Source: Notospermus geniculatus | Lineage: Eukaryota > Nemertea > Pilidiophora > Heteronemertea > Lineidae | Assembly: GCA_002633025.1 (NCBI GenBank) | Contig: NMRB01000520.1 | Coordinates: 106,401-170,400 of the forward strand | Reading direction: 5' to 3' | DNA length: 64,000 nucleotides | In this document: piece by piece, positions 9,701-21,364 of the stretch | How the letters are laid out: each line of letters opens with the position of its first letter | Numbering within the stretch: position 1 is the stretch's first letter | The notes under the pieces: model-generated | What the model was told of the DNA's origin: nothing | Database searches by the model: none | What the model saw: only the letters and a program-made list of their open reading frames with translations | Made by a program: the position numbers and the translations under genes

Positions 9701-12700
9701 GTGCTTCTGTTTTGGATATCTTTGCCCTGCATGTTCAAAATTCCTATAGTCCACACTTTTTTGTCTAAATAGTCAACGCGTGTCCGTGTAAAAAGCCCAT
9801 CGGCGACTGCGTTTCCTGCTATCATTTCAAACCCCTAACCTAATTGACCCGTATGGCTGAAATCTTGACAGAAAACATTATTTATCCGAAACAACTCAAA
9901 TTCTTCGGTCAAAAGTTCAAAGACGAAGCACGTTATCTGGATCTTAAAATTCAAAATCATGCAGATTTGATATTACTATACTTTGCTATACTAACAGGGT
10001 TTTGCCATGAAGAGAACTATAAGTTTATTGGTATAAGTTTTCTGTTGATATTGAATACTGGGAGTGACTTGAATATTCCCGTCCACTTCAGTTGCATAAA
10101 ATCGCCGAATTCTGTTAATACTGAATTCTTTTGATATACTGAAATGCTTTTTTTGGCCACGTTCGCAGTGTGGTTTACCCAAAACCACCATCATCCAAAA
10201 TAGGCCCTTTTAGCATTGCCGACATTCGTGCCAAGGATGATCATTTCGTACGCGTCGAAATGACGGAGGGAAGTCCCTAACGATACTCAGGCGGTCTTTT
10301 GGTGGCCTTTGATGACTCAAGGTTAATAAGTGCATTCGAGGTAACTTTCAAATGATGCGTGAAGTTAAGGATGCGCCTCGTAAAAGTGGAAGTCGTAAAC
10401 TTCACACGTTTAGGATTGTCTCCGCTGGAGTTTTTATTCTTCCGATTGACCCCCGTGATACGCGGTCATCGGTCAAGGGACATCAGCGTGGGTGTTTCTT
10501 TTTCACAGAATGAGTAATTCTAGGATCTGATAATTACACGTAGTTTCACTGGTACAAAGTAAGTAGGAGTTTTTTTTTAAGTTGTGGGTTTTTGTTTGCA
10601 CTATAAACAAAAATATAATTTTGTAGGTAAATGGTCAGCGAATTGTTCTCAAGAATGAGTTGATTGATTGGGTGTGATGCGAAGGTGAGGTGTAATAGGT
10701 AAAAAGACCATAGGAAAAAGTGTCCAGTCAATGGACATCGACTTTGTGAAGACTTTTTTGTGTGATTTTTTTACATGTCACTGATGATTATAGCATGGAT
10801 TGTGCCAATCAATCACCGAAGAGGGACTATTAAGGGATAACCTTTTTGCAGTGCTGTCTTAACCTCAGCAACGACGGTAACAGATCCCTTCATGTTGTAT
10901 CCATACTTCTGGAGAGACAAGATGATATATACCTACCAGGATAAGCAACGTCCCTTTTTTTCTTTTTTGTGCTTAAAGAGGCAATTCGTCAACTTCTTTC
11001 TGAAACAGAGTAAAGTATAACAGTACCTTATGTAATGAGGAAGCCGCGTGCCGTTTATCCCGACAGGTCGGCGCTGCGACAAGGTAATGTAAATTTTAAT
11101 GTCAGGCGACCGAAACAAATGGGTTTTTTTCACGCCAGAAGTTAAAATAACGTTAGGAAAAAGAACTTCGGTGGCAGCGCTCACACGTTAGTACCTCCGG
11201 TTCCCCAATGACAAACTGCCCATAATTTCCTATGGTTGTCGTCCAGAGAGCCAACTGGCCTGAGGCTATTCTCACTCGGAGCAACACCTTTAAAGGATGA
11301 AAAACGGCGCCCCCCCCCCCGCCCATCAGTAGGCTTAGAATATACGTTTTGTCACCGGAACTACGCAGATCATGCAAAATGCAAGGCAAACTTGCGATCC
11401 ATCAATCTACGAAAAGTTTAAATGTTGAGTCAATGAATATGTCCACCTAAAGCAATGCATTTTCACATGGCTATGTATTTGCACTGGTTTATCATTTTCA
11501 TTGATAATCCTCGCTATCTCCTGATAAGAACTTAAATCCAACGAACAAGATATTTGAATTATATCTTTATTTAACATTAATTCGATATGTATAATCATGA
11601 TTTATGACTGGTATTACCTCAAGTCCAAATATCTGTGGTCTTCGTCATCATATTTCATTGGTGAATCGTCCTATCTCTGTTTCTCCATGACAGGTTTCTG
11701 AAAGAAAAAAAATACACGCATATTATCTTTAACACCAGCATGCCAAGGAAAAATCCTGGCACACGAAAAAATGTAACACGAAAAGTGATAAAGGAAAGAC
11801 GTTCATCAGCCATTGGTTGACACAGCTTCCCTCCTTGTCCTGTAACCTATTTCAGATATTTCACACCTATTCTACACCTATTCCACACCTATTCTAATGG
11901 TATACTGACCGCCAAGACTTTTCACACTTAGTTTTATGGTACTGCCCACCAAGAACGACATTTTCTCGGCGGTTTCCTGGGCTGGACGCATGCGCTTTGT
12001 CTGCTTGAAGGCGAATGACGAACTCAGATTGGCCCTTTTGTACCATGCAATACGCAACGGAATATCCGGGTAAACCAAAACGAGATATGGTTCGTAAAAC
12101 AATGGTGGGCCTAAACGTTTGTCATACAAGGCTTTTCGTACGGCCTGGCCCAGTCTTGACCATAGCTGTAGGAATTTGAAATTAGCAATGTAATGTTACC
12201 TCATTGTTAACTTAAATTGGATTAACGACACAGTCATCGTGAAGCAAACAACATTTATTACAATAACATAACACCATTCCGATAATGTCGATAAATCTAT
12301 TCCGTCAAGGACATTTGGAGTCGTCCCACTCATAGAACAGTTCGCTCCCCGGGACAAGCGTTTTCTTTGAACTTAAAAGAGACAACATAAGAGTTTGTCC
12401 AAGACAGCATTCTCAAATAGTTCAACACCCTAATCCCATTAAACCTATTACAAATCACCTAACTTTTGTTCTTTACTCACCCTAAGCTTATTAATGATAT
12501 CAGTTGCGACTGTTTGCCGGCCACTTTGCAAATATCTCAGATACCTGAAACGGATATTGTTAATTCTTTCAGCTTATCTTTTATTTGAAAAGGAGTTAAG
12601 AAATTTTCCCACCGCCTGTGGGGGACTGATTCCTTTTTTTTCAAAATTTCGCAGTTTAAATGACCAAAATTTTGCATCTAGTGTCGGGTGGCTTTCAGAT

Positions 12701-13793
12701 CATATTTTGTATGTGTCACCAAAGACCCTCCAAAAAACGAGTAGGCCTATACATGTATATCACGCAACTCGTAACTCTTGACCAACATTTACGTCAACTG
12801 TCTTGTGGCTGGCCCCTCTCAGATCTTCTATCTGTCACCAAAAACGTCTATTTCAAAGAATATCTGTGACGTAACTGTCGTTTCAAGAGCCAGCTTCGCG
12901 GCAGCCGGAAACTAACGTTGTTGGCTTCGGGTGATTGGGCGATGGAGGTGACGTCATGACATGGCGGCTCACAACTAGGCCCTCTGGCGGATATTCATCC
13001 ATGTTCGCAATAAGGAAGGTTAATGTTTGTCTGGGATCGTAGAAAGAACCGAATGCCTTCATCACACCCAGAAGAATTTCTTGTTTTGAATGGAAAACAC
13101 GAAAAAAACTAAAGAAAAAGGATGTAACTGGCAGTGATAGATGCCTAGTCAACACTACGTCGGAAAAGAATGACGGAGTTCGAGCCAGCTGTATGAGATT
13201 TGGACGAGCAAAACTCGTGCTTTGTTTGAGTTTCTGTGTCAAAAATTGCCGAGGTGGGCAACTGATCAAATATACAATGGCAATTCCGGATGCATGAGCG
13301 GAGCTTTTTCACCCGAACTAGAGCATAAAGCGAGCGAACATACACCAACACCAATTCTTTCATAGATGATTGATGAAATTGCATTAATTTCATATTTGTA
13401 TTGTTCAAGTAAAGAGGTGCTTTTTGACCCGTCCTCCGTGATTTGGTGGTCTCTCCGTGTCTCCCGGGAGAGAAAGTGATGGAAGGGATTCGTTGATGCA
13501 CACTGCTATGCTTGTAACAAAATCGGTGCTGGGGAAGGGGCAGAGGCCAATCAATGAACTACGTCCAGGCCATTGCAGGAATTAAATCATTGATGACGGA
13601 AGAGGGCACCGTAGACGAGCACGCTGAATCCGTTTGTCCCTCGTAGGCTACGGACTGGCTCAGAAGCATCGTTTCGTAAATTGAGTGGGTTGGGTCACTT
13701 AGTGGGTTAGGTGCTAGTGTAGGCCTAAATACAAGTGCATATTTATCATAATTTTTCGATAGTTGTCGTTATCTCAGAGCTGTCTCACAAGAA

Positions 13794-13868
13794 CCAATGG
13801 CAGCCCCTATAACTAACACTAACAAGAGTGCTGATTGGTGCCTCCATTGTAACACGCGCTCTGATTGG
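13794..13868. promoter_or_regulatory. Cluster of three CCAAT boxes
   Basis: CCAAT at 13794-13798 and two reverse CCAAT boxes (ATTGG in CTGATTGGT) at 13834 and 13864 lie within 75 bp, with near-consensus NF-Y flanks. No first exon was recognised nearby on either strand, so promoter function is only suggested. Confidence 0.25.
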
Positions 13869-16552
13869 TCCCACGAGGCCCGTATCTCAACCTGACGATC
13901 GTTTCCGACTCGTCGCGGAATTAGACGAATTTTTCCTCACGTCAGGAGCCCCAGGCAGGGGTGGTGAACCTTCTCAATTAGCATAAACCTCAAATTAAGG
14001 TCATCTATTTAAAACGTCATCTAAAAATCGACTTTGTGATAAATTTACCACACCAAATTACCTGGAAGTACCACACACTTTAGACGATTTGTCAGTCGAA
14101 CAAGCGAAATATTAATTGTTCTGTCAAATTTAGCCTCAGAGTGACAAGTCACAATACACTGGAATGGTCATGTATATGGTTTTTTCACCATAACAGTACA
14201 AACAGTGACAAAAGGGAACTTATAGCAGGATGAGCTGTCGCCAGTCTGTTTACCCCTCAGACATCGCAGAGGCTCTCCATGGGCGCCTGCTGCAGATGTT
14301 GTCGTTTTGAAGTTGACGACGGACCACGGCGATTCCTTCGGATGGCCCGACAAAATGCCTTGTCCGTCTTGAAATAGGGCCTATGACGGCCTAAGGTCAC
14401 TTCGCCTTCGGAATGCTCCGCGAGCGTTGTCAAGGGTACTGATATGAAACCTTGATAGTTCAAGATGCCCTTATCTTGAAAGAGACACCTTCTTTTGCTT
14501 TTACTCACAGGGAAGTTTCGGGTGATCGCGCACTCGTCGTCGTTCCTAGTGATGATTTGAAGACTTGGGCCACCATTGGCCATGAAATCACCAATCAACT
14601 AATGCATTTCAAATGTAGTCCATTTTGCCTCTTCTCCTTGGGGTAAATTTTCGCTCTATCTTCAAAATCTCGCGTCTGTCGCGCCTTAATCCCAAAATTG
14701 TCCATTTACCGACAGAATTCGTACAAAAAGGACGTGGTAATTTGTTGTCTCCTTTGTAGGTTATTGGAAACCACTTACTTCAGCGTGTTTTTTTCGCCGA
14801 AAAGATAAGTTATCTTTGTCAGTGTCGGCGATTGGGCGTGATTTCCCGTCATAATCAGTATTATAATTAACGTCAATGATAGGACAAGCATGTTCGCTCA
14901 TCCGAACCAAAGACCAATACCAATGGTTTACATGACATTTACATACGTTTGGGGTTAGGGTGTAGGCCTACTTCCTTTCTTATTTTTGACATTTGAAACT
15001 TGAATATTCTTCCTGGAGTAATAGGGCCTACATGTACCATGGTATTTCACCATTTTGTCTTTGAAGGATATCTACAGTGTTGCTCTATGGTGACAGTTTC
15101 CATCACGTAAAAACATGATGATAAACATACATGCAAAAGAAACGTTGCTTTCCAACCTGAATCTCTCAATACACTGTACTCCGTTCCGTTCTGCCAAAAC
15201 GCCAGAATTCCACATTTTCGCAATGCTTTATCAACAATACTTTGCCCATACCTGTCAGAGAACAAAAGCTGGACCATCCATCTCCAGTCAAATTTAAGTA
15301 AAAGAAATTAATCACCGCTATTTAGAATGATACGAGCCCTTGTTATTTCATAAAAGGCAACTTAATCATAATGGACCTAGAGATCTTTCGTTATGAATTG
15401 CCTAGTAAGCGATCTCCAACACGAAACATGCCAGAAACGCACGTCTGGGACTTTCTCTAAGCCACTCCCGAACGCTCGGATCCGGAAAGATTTTTGCCGG
15501 ACTGCTACTTTGTTGACACGATTAATCAAACGTCTGACGTTAAAACTAAACATCTGCTTGAAGACAAATATTTGGAATACGACCAACGGGATCACGTCCA
15601 ACACTTAAGCTGACAGCTACGCGTACAGGAACCGAGAAAGAAACTGAGAGCTATGCCCACGTCTGTCGTCATGCAAACCGAAAGTTGTTGGCAAATTCTG
15701 TGGCCTCTAGGTGCAAAATTCAATGTCTACCTAATTTTTCATAAAATATGACACAGCTAGGCAACTTCTGTTGGCCTCATTGTACGAAAATTCATGAAGT
15801 ATTATGAAATCAGCAACCTGCAACACGATGCTTCGGCCTTGGCCCTTTCCGTACAGGTTCGTATCCCGACCTTGGTTTGCGTTCAGAGACTGCAGATCCA
15901 GCAGTGTTGACATGGTTGGTGCCTGTTTGACGTACACCTTTTGGTTCCTGTTATGGTTCAACCACTACCCCCTCCTAATGAGAATGTTTCGATCGGCAGT
16001 CATGCGAAAGAATGATGCCCATTCAAATTTGCGGTGCGGCAGGCACAGGGCAATAAAAATGATAAATTAACATTTTGTGCATTGAATCGGATCACTTAAT
16101 GGCCGTCCTTACGTTGACTCATCTTGGTTCATCAAGAGATAGATTTGACCACATCCCCCACGACTTTCGTGTTCGGAGAAGAGGCAATTCTGCGAATTAA
16201 ACCTACCTCACAGCGATATAAATCAAAATCCTCACTAAATCAGTATAAACCTTTTATGAAAAAACGATGTACGACGCTTTTACCACAAGTTGTTTCTTAG
16301 GGAAAAATCTGTGCTCTTTTATACGCCATCTATCTTTATGAGAAGATACATGTAAACCAAAAGAACGTTACTTACACGTTACTTACCCATGCGGGACTTA
16401 AATCATTTTAATTGGGTGCGGATCGGCACAGGTTCTTTATCGGCTACCACCGACGATGCAACTGAAAAACAATGTTATACTCCCGACATAAATCTTCATA
16501 CTACTGGTGAAGGTGGAAAAACAACTGTTAAGTATTTAGTAAACCGATCATT

Positions 16553-16796
16553 GGGCCATATGAATAAAGACTAGCAATTGCTTTTACTTCAGATTTGTGC
16601 AGCATTGGCTAGTACATGTATTCATAAAAGTTAGCAAAAGCTTTTACTTAAGATTTGCACAGCAATGTCCAATGTAAATGTACACCAAACCTTACGTAAA
16701 AGCAAATGCTATCTTTTATGAATATCAGCCATTGCCTAGTGCATTTGTATTGCAAAATTCAAGTAAAAGCATTTACTAGTCTTTATTCATATGACC
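16553..16796. repeat. Foldback element, CATATGAATAAAGACTAG arms
   Basis: The outer arms (CATATGAATAAAGACTAG, then AATTGCTTTTACTT) and an inner pair (TTCATAAAAGTTAGC / GCTATCTTTTATGAA-like) give a long imperfect hairpin of about 244 bp. MITE-like; no coding capacity. Confidence 0.7.
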
Positions 16797-16959
16797 AATT
16801 GACACTTGTTCTTAAGTGATGATAATTTTTGTTTGTAAATGCAATGGAAAAGAGCAGGGCTTTCTATTTAGAAACTTGTCAAGCATGTTGTCAGATGATA
16901 AACGAAATCAGCATTCCACGTCATGATGACGTACACATATGGAAACATTGAAATATGTG

Positions 16960-17068
16960 GTGAATTTCAATGATTTTCCCCAAATTTCTGAACTTCACGG
17001 TCAATTTTACAGATTTGTTGGCCGAAGGGGGCGCGCCGCGTGCACCCCCCCCCCGGATCCGCGCCTGA
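16960..17068 (+). repeat. Dispersed repeat tail ending GGATCCGCGCCTGAC
   Basis: It contains CTTCACGGTCAATTTTACAG, TTTGTTGGCC and a C-rich run. The segment at about 37677-37806 is clearly homologous (TTTCACGGTCGATTTCACAG, TTCTTGGCC, then GCGCCTGC). It is probably the 3' end of a retroelement; the family was not determined. Confidence 0.55.
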
Positions 17069-17420
17069 CTTCCATAATCCTTCATAGGAACACAACCCTT
17101 TTCGTTTTCATCTGACCGAGGAGTGACCCAAACCTGACCAGACTATCATGTCTTACCCCATGTATTTCGATGTCTGATTGGTATCGATGACAAATCGGCC
17201 TATTAACCCATGTAAACATGTTTGTGGGATTAGATACAACGCTGGAGGCAGGGCAATTTGTCTTCAAGATAAATGAGAAGTCAAATGATAAGTAATACAA
17301 GTATAGCCAAGAGGATCTTCCTCGGACCGTGGACGCCAAGTTCAGTTCATCCCGTGAAACTCATCCCTTAGTACGAGGGAAGACGCATTTGTTTCAGGAT
17401 GAGGTTGAGATCTAAGTTCA

Positions 17421-17840
17421 TTCCAGTTCCGAGTGGCGCGAGGTTTATCAACGATAGTTCCGCAACGGCTGGGTCAAATTTGACGGAACATACGTCAATC
17501 GACTTGTCTTTCTTGCCGGTATCTTTCTGCTATCTTCATTTTTCGCGTAAGGCCGACATAACGGATCCCTTTCTCAAAACCCATTTCATTTCGCTATGCT
17601 GTTCAGTGCAGTTTACACGTGCACGATGCATTGCGTCATTTCAAAATGGCCGCCATTTCGGCCATAAACGCAACTGTGATTTGTGAAAGAACTTTTTTCT
17701 GTCACGTTTTTCGGGAAAATGACAGTGATGATGGCTGTAGCGGCAAAAAAGACAAGTCAATTGATGCATGGTATATCAAGTTTGAGCCAGTCGTTGCGGA
17801 GCTATCGTTGATAAACCTCGCGCCACTCGAAAGTGGAAAG
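17421..17840. repeat. Large foldback element, about 95-bp arms
   Basis: The left arm includes GAGTGGCGCGAGGTTTATCA and ACGATAGTTCCGCAACG. The right arm includes CGTTGCGGAGCTATCGT and TGATAAACCTCGCGCCACTC. The spacer of about 225 bp contains an ATGGCCGCCAT palindrome. ORFs crossing it are shadows of the repeat. Confidence 0.75.
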
Positions 17841-17964
17841 GAGATTAGTGATACAGGTTCCCTGATGGTCGTATCAGTAAATCTCCATTGGATTAAGTAT
17901 CAAGTACGCAGGGCCTATACATGTAGGCCCCGTCGAACTTGCGGAATCATTGTGCAATCAAGGC

Positions 17965-18260
17965 GGGTAGCCGGGGTTTTAAGGGACTGGTGCCCGCGCC
18001 GCACCGTACGTCAATGTTCCCGACAGAGCACAGGCAACGTCCATGTGCGTTGGCACACTGGGGAAGGTAGAAGACCGGAATGAGTGAAGCTAGTTTGCGG
18101 TCCAGTGCTATCAAGAAGGATAGCTGGGGGACTGGTGCCCGCACCGTACCATACATGTGTTGCATGAATTACAATATCCGAGTACCAGCTGCATCCGTGT
18201 GCTTTGGCATATTGAGTCCTAGGCAGAAGACTGACGTGACTGAAGCCAACTCAGCTACAT
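17965..18260. repeat. Two diverged tandem copies of an approximately 150-bp unit
   Basis: GGGACTGGTGCCCGC followed by CACCGTAC occurs twice. Each is then followed by a CATGTG(C/T)..GGC(A/T) stretch and GAAGACYG..TGA(G/C)TGAAGC. This is an old local duplication. Confidence 0.5.
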
Positions 18261-18943
18261 GTCGGCCTATAATTCATCTTCTCGGTTGTAGAATCAGACT
18301 CATTTTGAAGGGTGACAGTTCCTCCGAGCATTTTCCTCTCCAACTTGTGTGCATTCGCAGGTAAATTAGCGCTACCGTGGCCAAACTGTACAAGAAAAAC
18401 GTCTTTCTTGTAAACAGTACGTCTCGCCTTCTTGAGGCTCGAAACCGTTGTATCGCCCCGAGAAATACTACATAGTACACGTTACACCTGCCTAGTTCTG
18501 ATAAGATTTGATATTTCAGGGAAACAATTGAACAGTTGGCTGTTTTAACACTTTTAGGTCGAAACACGTGTCTCAACTGTGGCTCTGTGCTTCTGTGACA
18601 AGTAAAAATGTATCTTCTTTGCAGACAAAATCTTCCCACACAGGCCTACCATTTTACCAACATACCGAAGTGTTGGTGTACAGCCATGTTCTCCCGCTTT
18701 ATTCCCATTTCACCCCTTCCGAATGGGGACCATATGTAGCTCACTGCCTCAATGATACTGTACGGGGCGAATCTTTATGGCCTATCGTTTGCAGATAAAA
18801 TGTTTAAGCGACAGAACCCCAAGTCACTGCAACATAATCATTTAAGAATACAACACTGAGACAAAAAAACAAGCATGTGTCAATTTCCGCCACTCAGTGT
18901 GCTATTAAAGATTAAATTGCTAAGTGTTTTCAGTTTTTTTCAG

Positions 18944-21364
18944 GGTGTTGGCTAAGATGTCACAACTCAGTAGCATTCAGAGTACAGAATTCTGTAGCCG
19001 GTTGAAAGGGCTCGTCAAACGACAGAAACAGATCTGCAGAAGGCACTTGGAAGTGATGGACAGTTTAAGAACAGGAGCTCACATAGCAATAAAGGAGTGC
19101 CAACACCAGTTCAGGAATCGGCGGTGGAATTGTAGCATAGTTAATCAAGCTAATTTATTTGGAAATGTACTCAAGCAGGGTAAGTCTTAGTTTTCCCGTC
19201 ACGAAAAGCAGCGGTGCATGGTGCAATGCATTGCACCCTGAAGACCAATTCGTTGGTTGAAGGGCCTCTCCTCGAACAAACAGGAGGAGGCCGAAGAACC
19301 ACTTCGTCAAGATCAGAGGGAGTCGGTGCAATGGTTGACCATCGACCGCACGAATCACAACATAACCTTTCCTTCCTTCGATCCTTTTCAAAGCAGGAGG
19401 CGGTTTGCGCTGGTCTTTGAATACGGCTATGCAAGGCCAAGTTCGGTCAGCAGTGACTACCGAATTAATGGGAACCCCAGTTTCAATGTGTGCTCAATCA
19501 TGGCCGCAGAACCAATCTCGGACATTCTGCCTGCCGTGATAAATGACACGCCAGCAAGCCATCCCCTGTTGAGATATCAAAAAGTGATTTGAGAAATGCA
19601 TGGTCCGAACAAATCCTGATTAAGGCGAACGGTTATATTCATTTGTTACGTGATACAATTTGTCATAACAGTTATCTTGGTCATTTGTAACGTTCGGTGA
19701 ACAACGAAGAGACGGTTCATCTACATCAAATACACATTACTCAATCAGTGTACGTTTTGTTCTAATAAAAGTTGAGTTCGAATTACATGTGCATGCACGT
19801 ACATTTTTACATGTAATTGTGCATTCAGCCTGTATAGTATGTAAGCTTTCCTGCAGTACCACTATACAGCAATATGCATATTCTTGCTTCCCCCCCCCCA
19901 AAAAAAAAAATCTGTATGAGGACTCGATATTTGCTTGTGGTCTTGGCTATACTTTTATCGGTTTGGGGAACTCGACTTCGCAACTTCAGCGAAGTAGCCA
20001 AGGCCACAAGCAAATATAGAATTTTCCATAATAATAGTTTTTCTATATTATAGATTTGGGGGAGCAAGAATGTGCATAACGCTGTGTACTGATGCCTATC
20101 ATTTAGGGTGGAATACGTTTTAAAAAACCTCGGTGTTCAGCTGGGTTCGTTTGATCAAACCCTACCGACAGCAAGACGTTGCATAATGGGTAAAAAACAT
20201 TTTTGTGCTTGATGAACACACACGGGATAAGAAAGCCCGAATCCTCGGCAACATTTTTACAGCCGAGCCAACATTTTGACAGACTGGCCCACCAGCAACT
20301 TTCACCTTAAACGTGACAATGTTAAGCGTCCCTTTTTTCACCGTAATAAGGAGATAAGGGCCAAATGTAATGGTTGCAGTCGGCAACCTTTCATGTTTGG
20401 GACCATCCGATTGGAGCATAAAGGAATTATTCCAAATCATTACGTCTGATGAAAGGATGATGTCTTTGTTGTAGTTGAGTTTGAGTTCGGCGTTTGAATG
20501 GTGGGGACAGCGGTGCCATGGTTAAGGGAATTTTCATTTGGATATACATGTAACCTAGATTAGTGGCGGAAAAGGGCTCTGATTATTGAGGGACACAAAT
20601 TGGGTTTTGCATTGATACGAAATTATCCCGTTCGATACTGCAAGAAATACTCTATATCAAAGAAAGTCTCACAAAACATATCTACTGTGTATGGTCTGTG
20701 GTCACCAAGTGACTTGATTTTTGACTTCATCAAGGAATCGCCAAAGGAATGAATCAGGTTGAATACTTGGTAGGGTCTAAATCATATCTTCGATTTCATG
20801 TATATGAATGATTCTTGGGGGTATCTCATTGGAATGGCAGGTGTGAAAGGAAAGAATGTCCTAGGAAAAACTGTCCTGGGAACAATGATCCTATTGTTAC
20901 AATCTAATCCGGTCTCTGGCGATTGGTTTCTATACCCATGCACCTTAATCCGTCATTCAACAATAGAAGTGGACACTTTTTACTGGGGGACACTTTTTAC
21001 TGCTACACCTGTAGCAAGTGGTTAATACTACGATAGACTCTGTTCTTCCAATGTTGAAATGCTGAACTTGACCCTTTTTCTTTCAGGTACACGAGAGGCA
21101 GCATTTGTGCATTCAATATCATCAGCGGGCGTGGCACACGCGGTGACCAGAGCCTGCAGCAGCGGGGAACTACAAAAATGTGGCTGCGATAGAAGCGTTA
21201 GAGGAAAGAGTCCAGAGGGTTTCGAATGGGCGGGGTGTTCCGACAATGTCGCATTCGGGTCAGCATTTAGTAAAGCATTCGTGGACGCGAGGGAGAGGTC
21301 AAAAAGATACTCAGGCACTAACAGATCCTTAATGAATTTACATAATAACGAAGCAGGGCGACGG
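18944..21364 (+). CDS. Wnt4: Wnt4 (two internal exons, incomplete)
   Basis: This encodes a secreted, lipid-modified Wnt ligand for Frizzled receptors. The first visible exon is 18944-19179 (acceptor TTTTTTTCAG, donor GTAAGT). It carries the conserved [13 protein letters not shown] and [11 protein letters not shown] stretches. The second is 21087-21364 (acceptor TTTCTTTCAG, donor GTAAGT). It carries [25 protein letters not shown], the CGCDR box and [12 protein letters not shown]. These follow the vertebrate Wnt4 exon pattern, and the opening [11 protein letters not shown] matches Wnt4 rather than other subfamilies. The joined phase is 1 and the second exon ends in phase 0. The signal-peptide exon and the large C-terminal exon (palmitoleoylation loop CHGVSGSC and the Cys-rich tail) are not seen in the window. 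The gaps at 22314 or 25714 could hide the latter. Otherwise the gene is truncated. WntA is a less likely alternative. Confidence 0.9.
19220..19237. repeat. Perfect 18-bp palindrome GGTGCAATGCATTGCACC
   Basis: The palindrome lies just inside the Wnt4 intron, about 40 bp after the donor. It may be a dimeric binding site or a foldback remnant; function is unknown. Confidence 0.5.
19873..20079. repeat. Foldback element in Wnt4 intron
   Basis: TATGCATATTCTTGCTTCCC pairs with GGGGGAGCAAGAATGTGCAT. Inner arms TATTTGCTTGTGGTCTTGGC and GCCAAGGCCACAAGCAAATA surround ACTTCG-type palindromes. MITE-like, about 207 bp, with a poly-C/poly-A run near the left arm. Confidence 0.7.

Larger units (their letters stand above)
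8969..18943. other. Gene-poor stretch upstream of Wnt4
   Basis: No ORF here has family-like composition and no exon could be supported beyond the repeats listed separately. The Wnt4 signal-peptide exon would be expected in or to the left of this interval but was not recognised. It is AT-rich noncoding sequence with many TACATGTA and AGGCCTAC words. Confidence 0.5.

Noticed and set aside
9844-10134. 96-codon plus-strand ORF with AEILTENIIYPKQLKFF
   Set aside because: AT-rich composition without splice sites or family resemblance.
11878-12166. Minus-strand ORF reading LVLVYPDIPLRIAWYKRANL
   Set aside because: There is an acceptor-like CTACAG before it and the composition is protein-like, but no family, no downstream exon and no clear donor; left out as unsupported.
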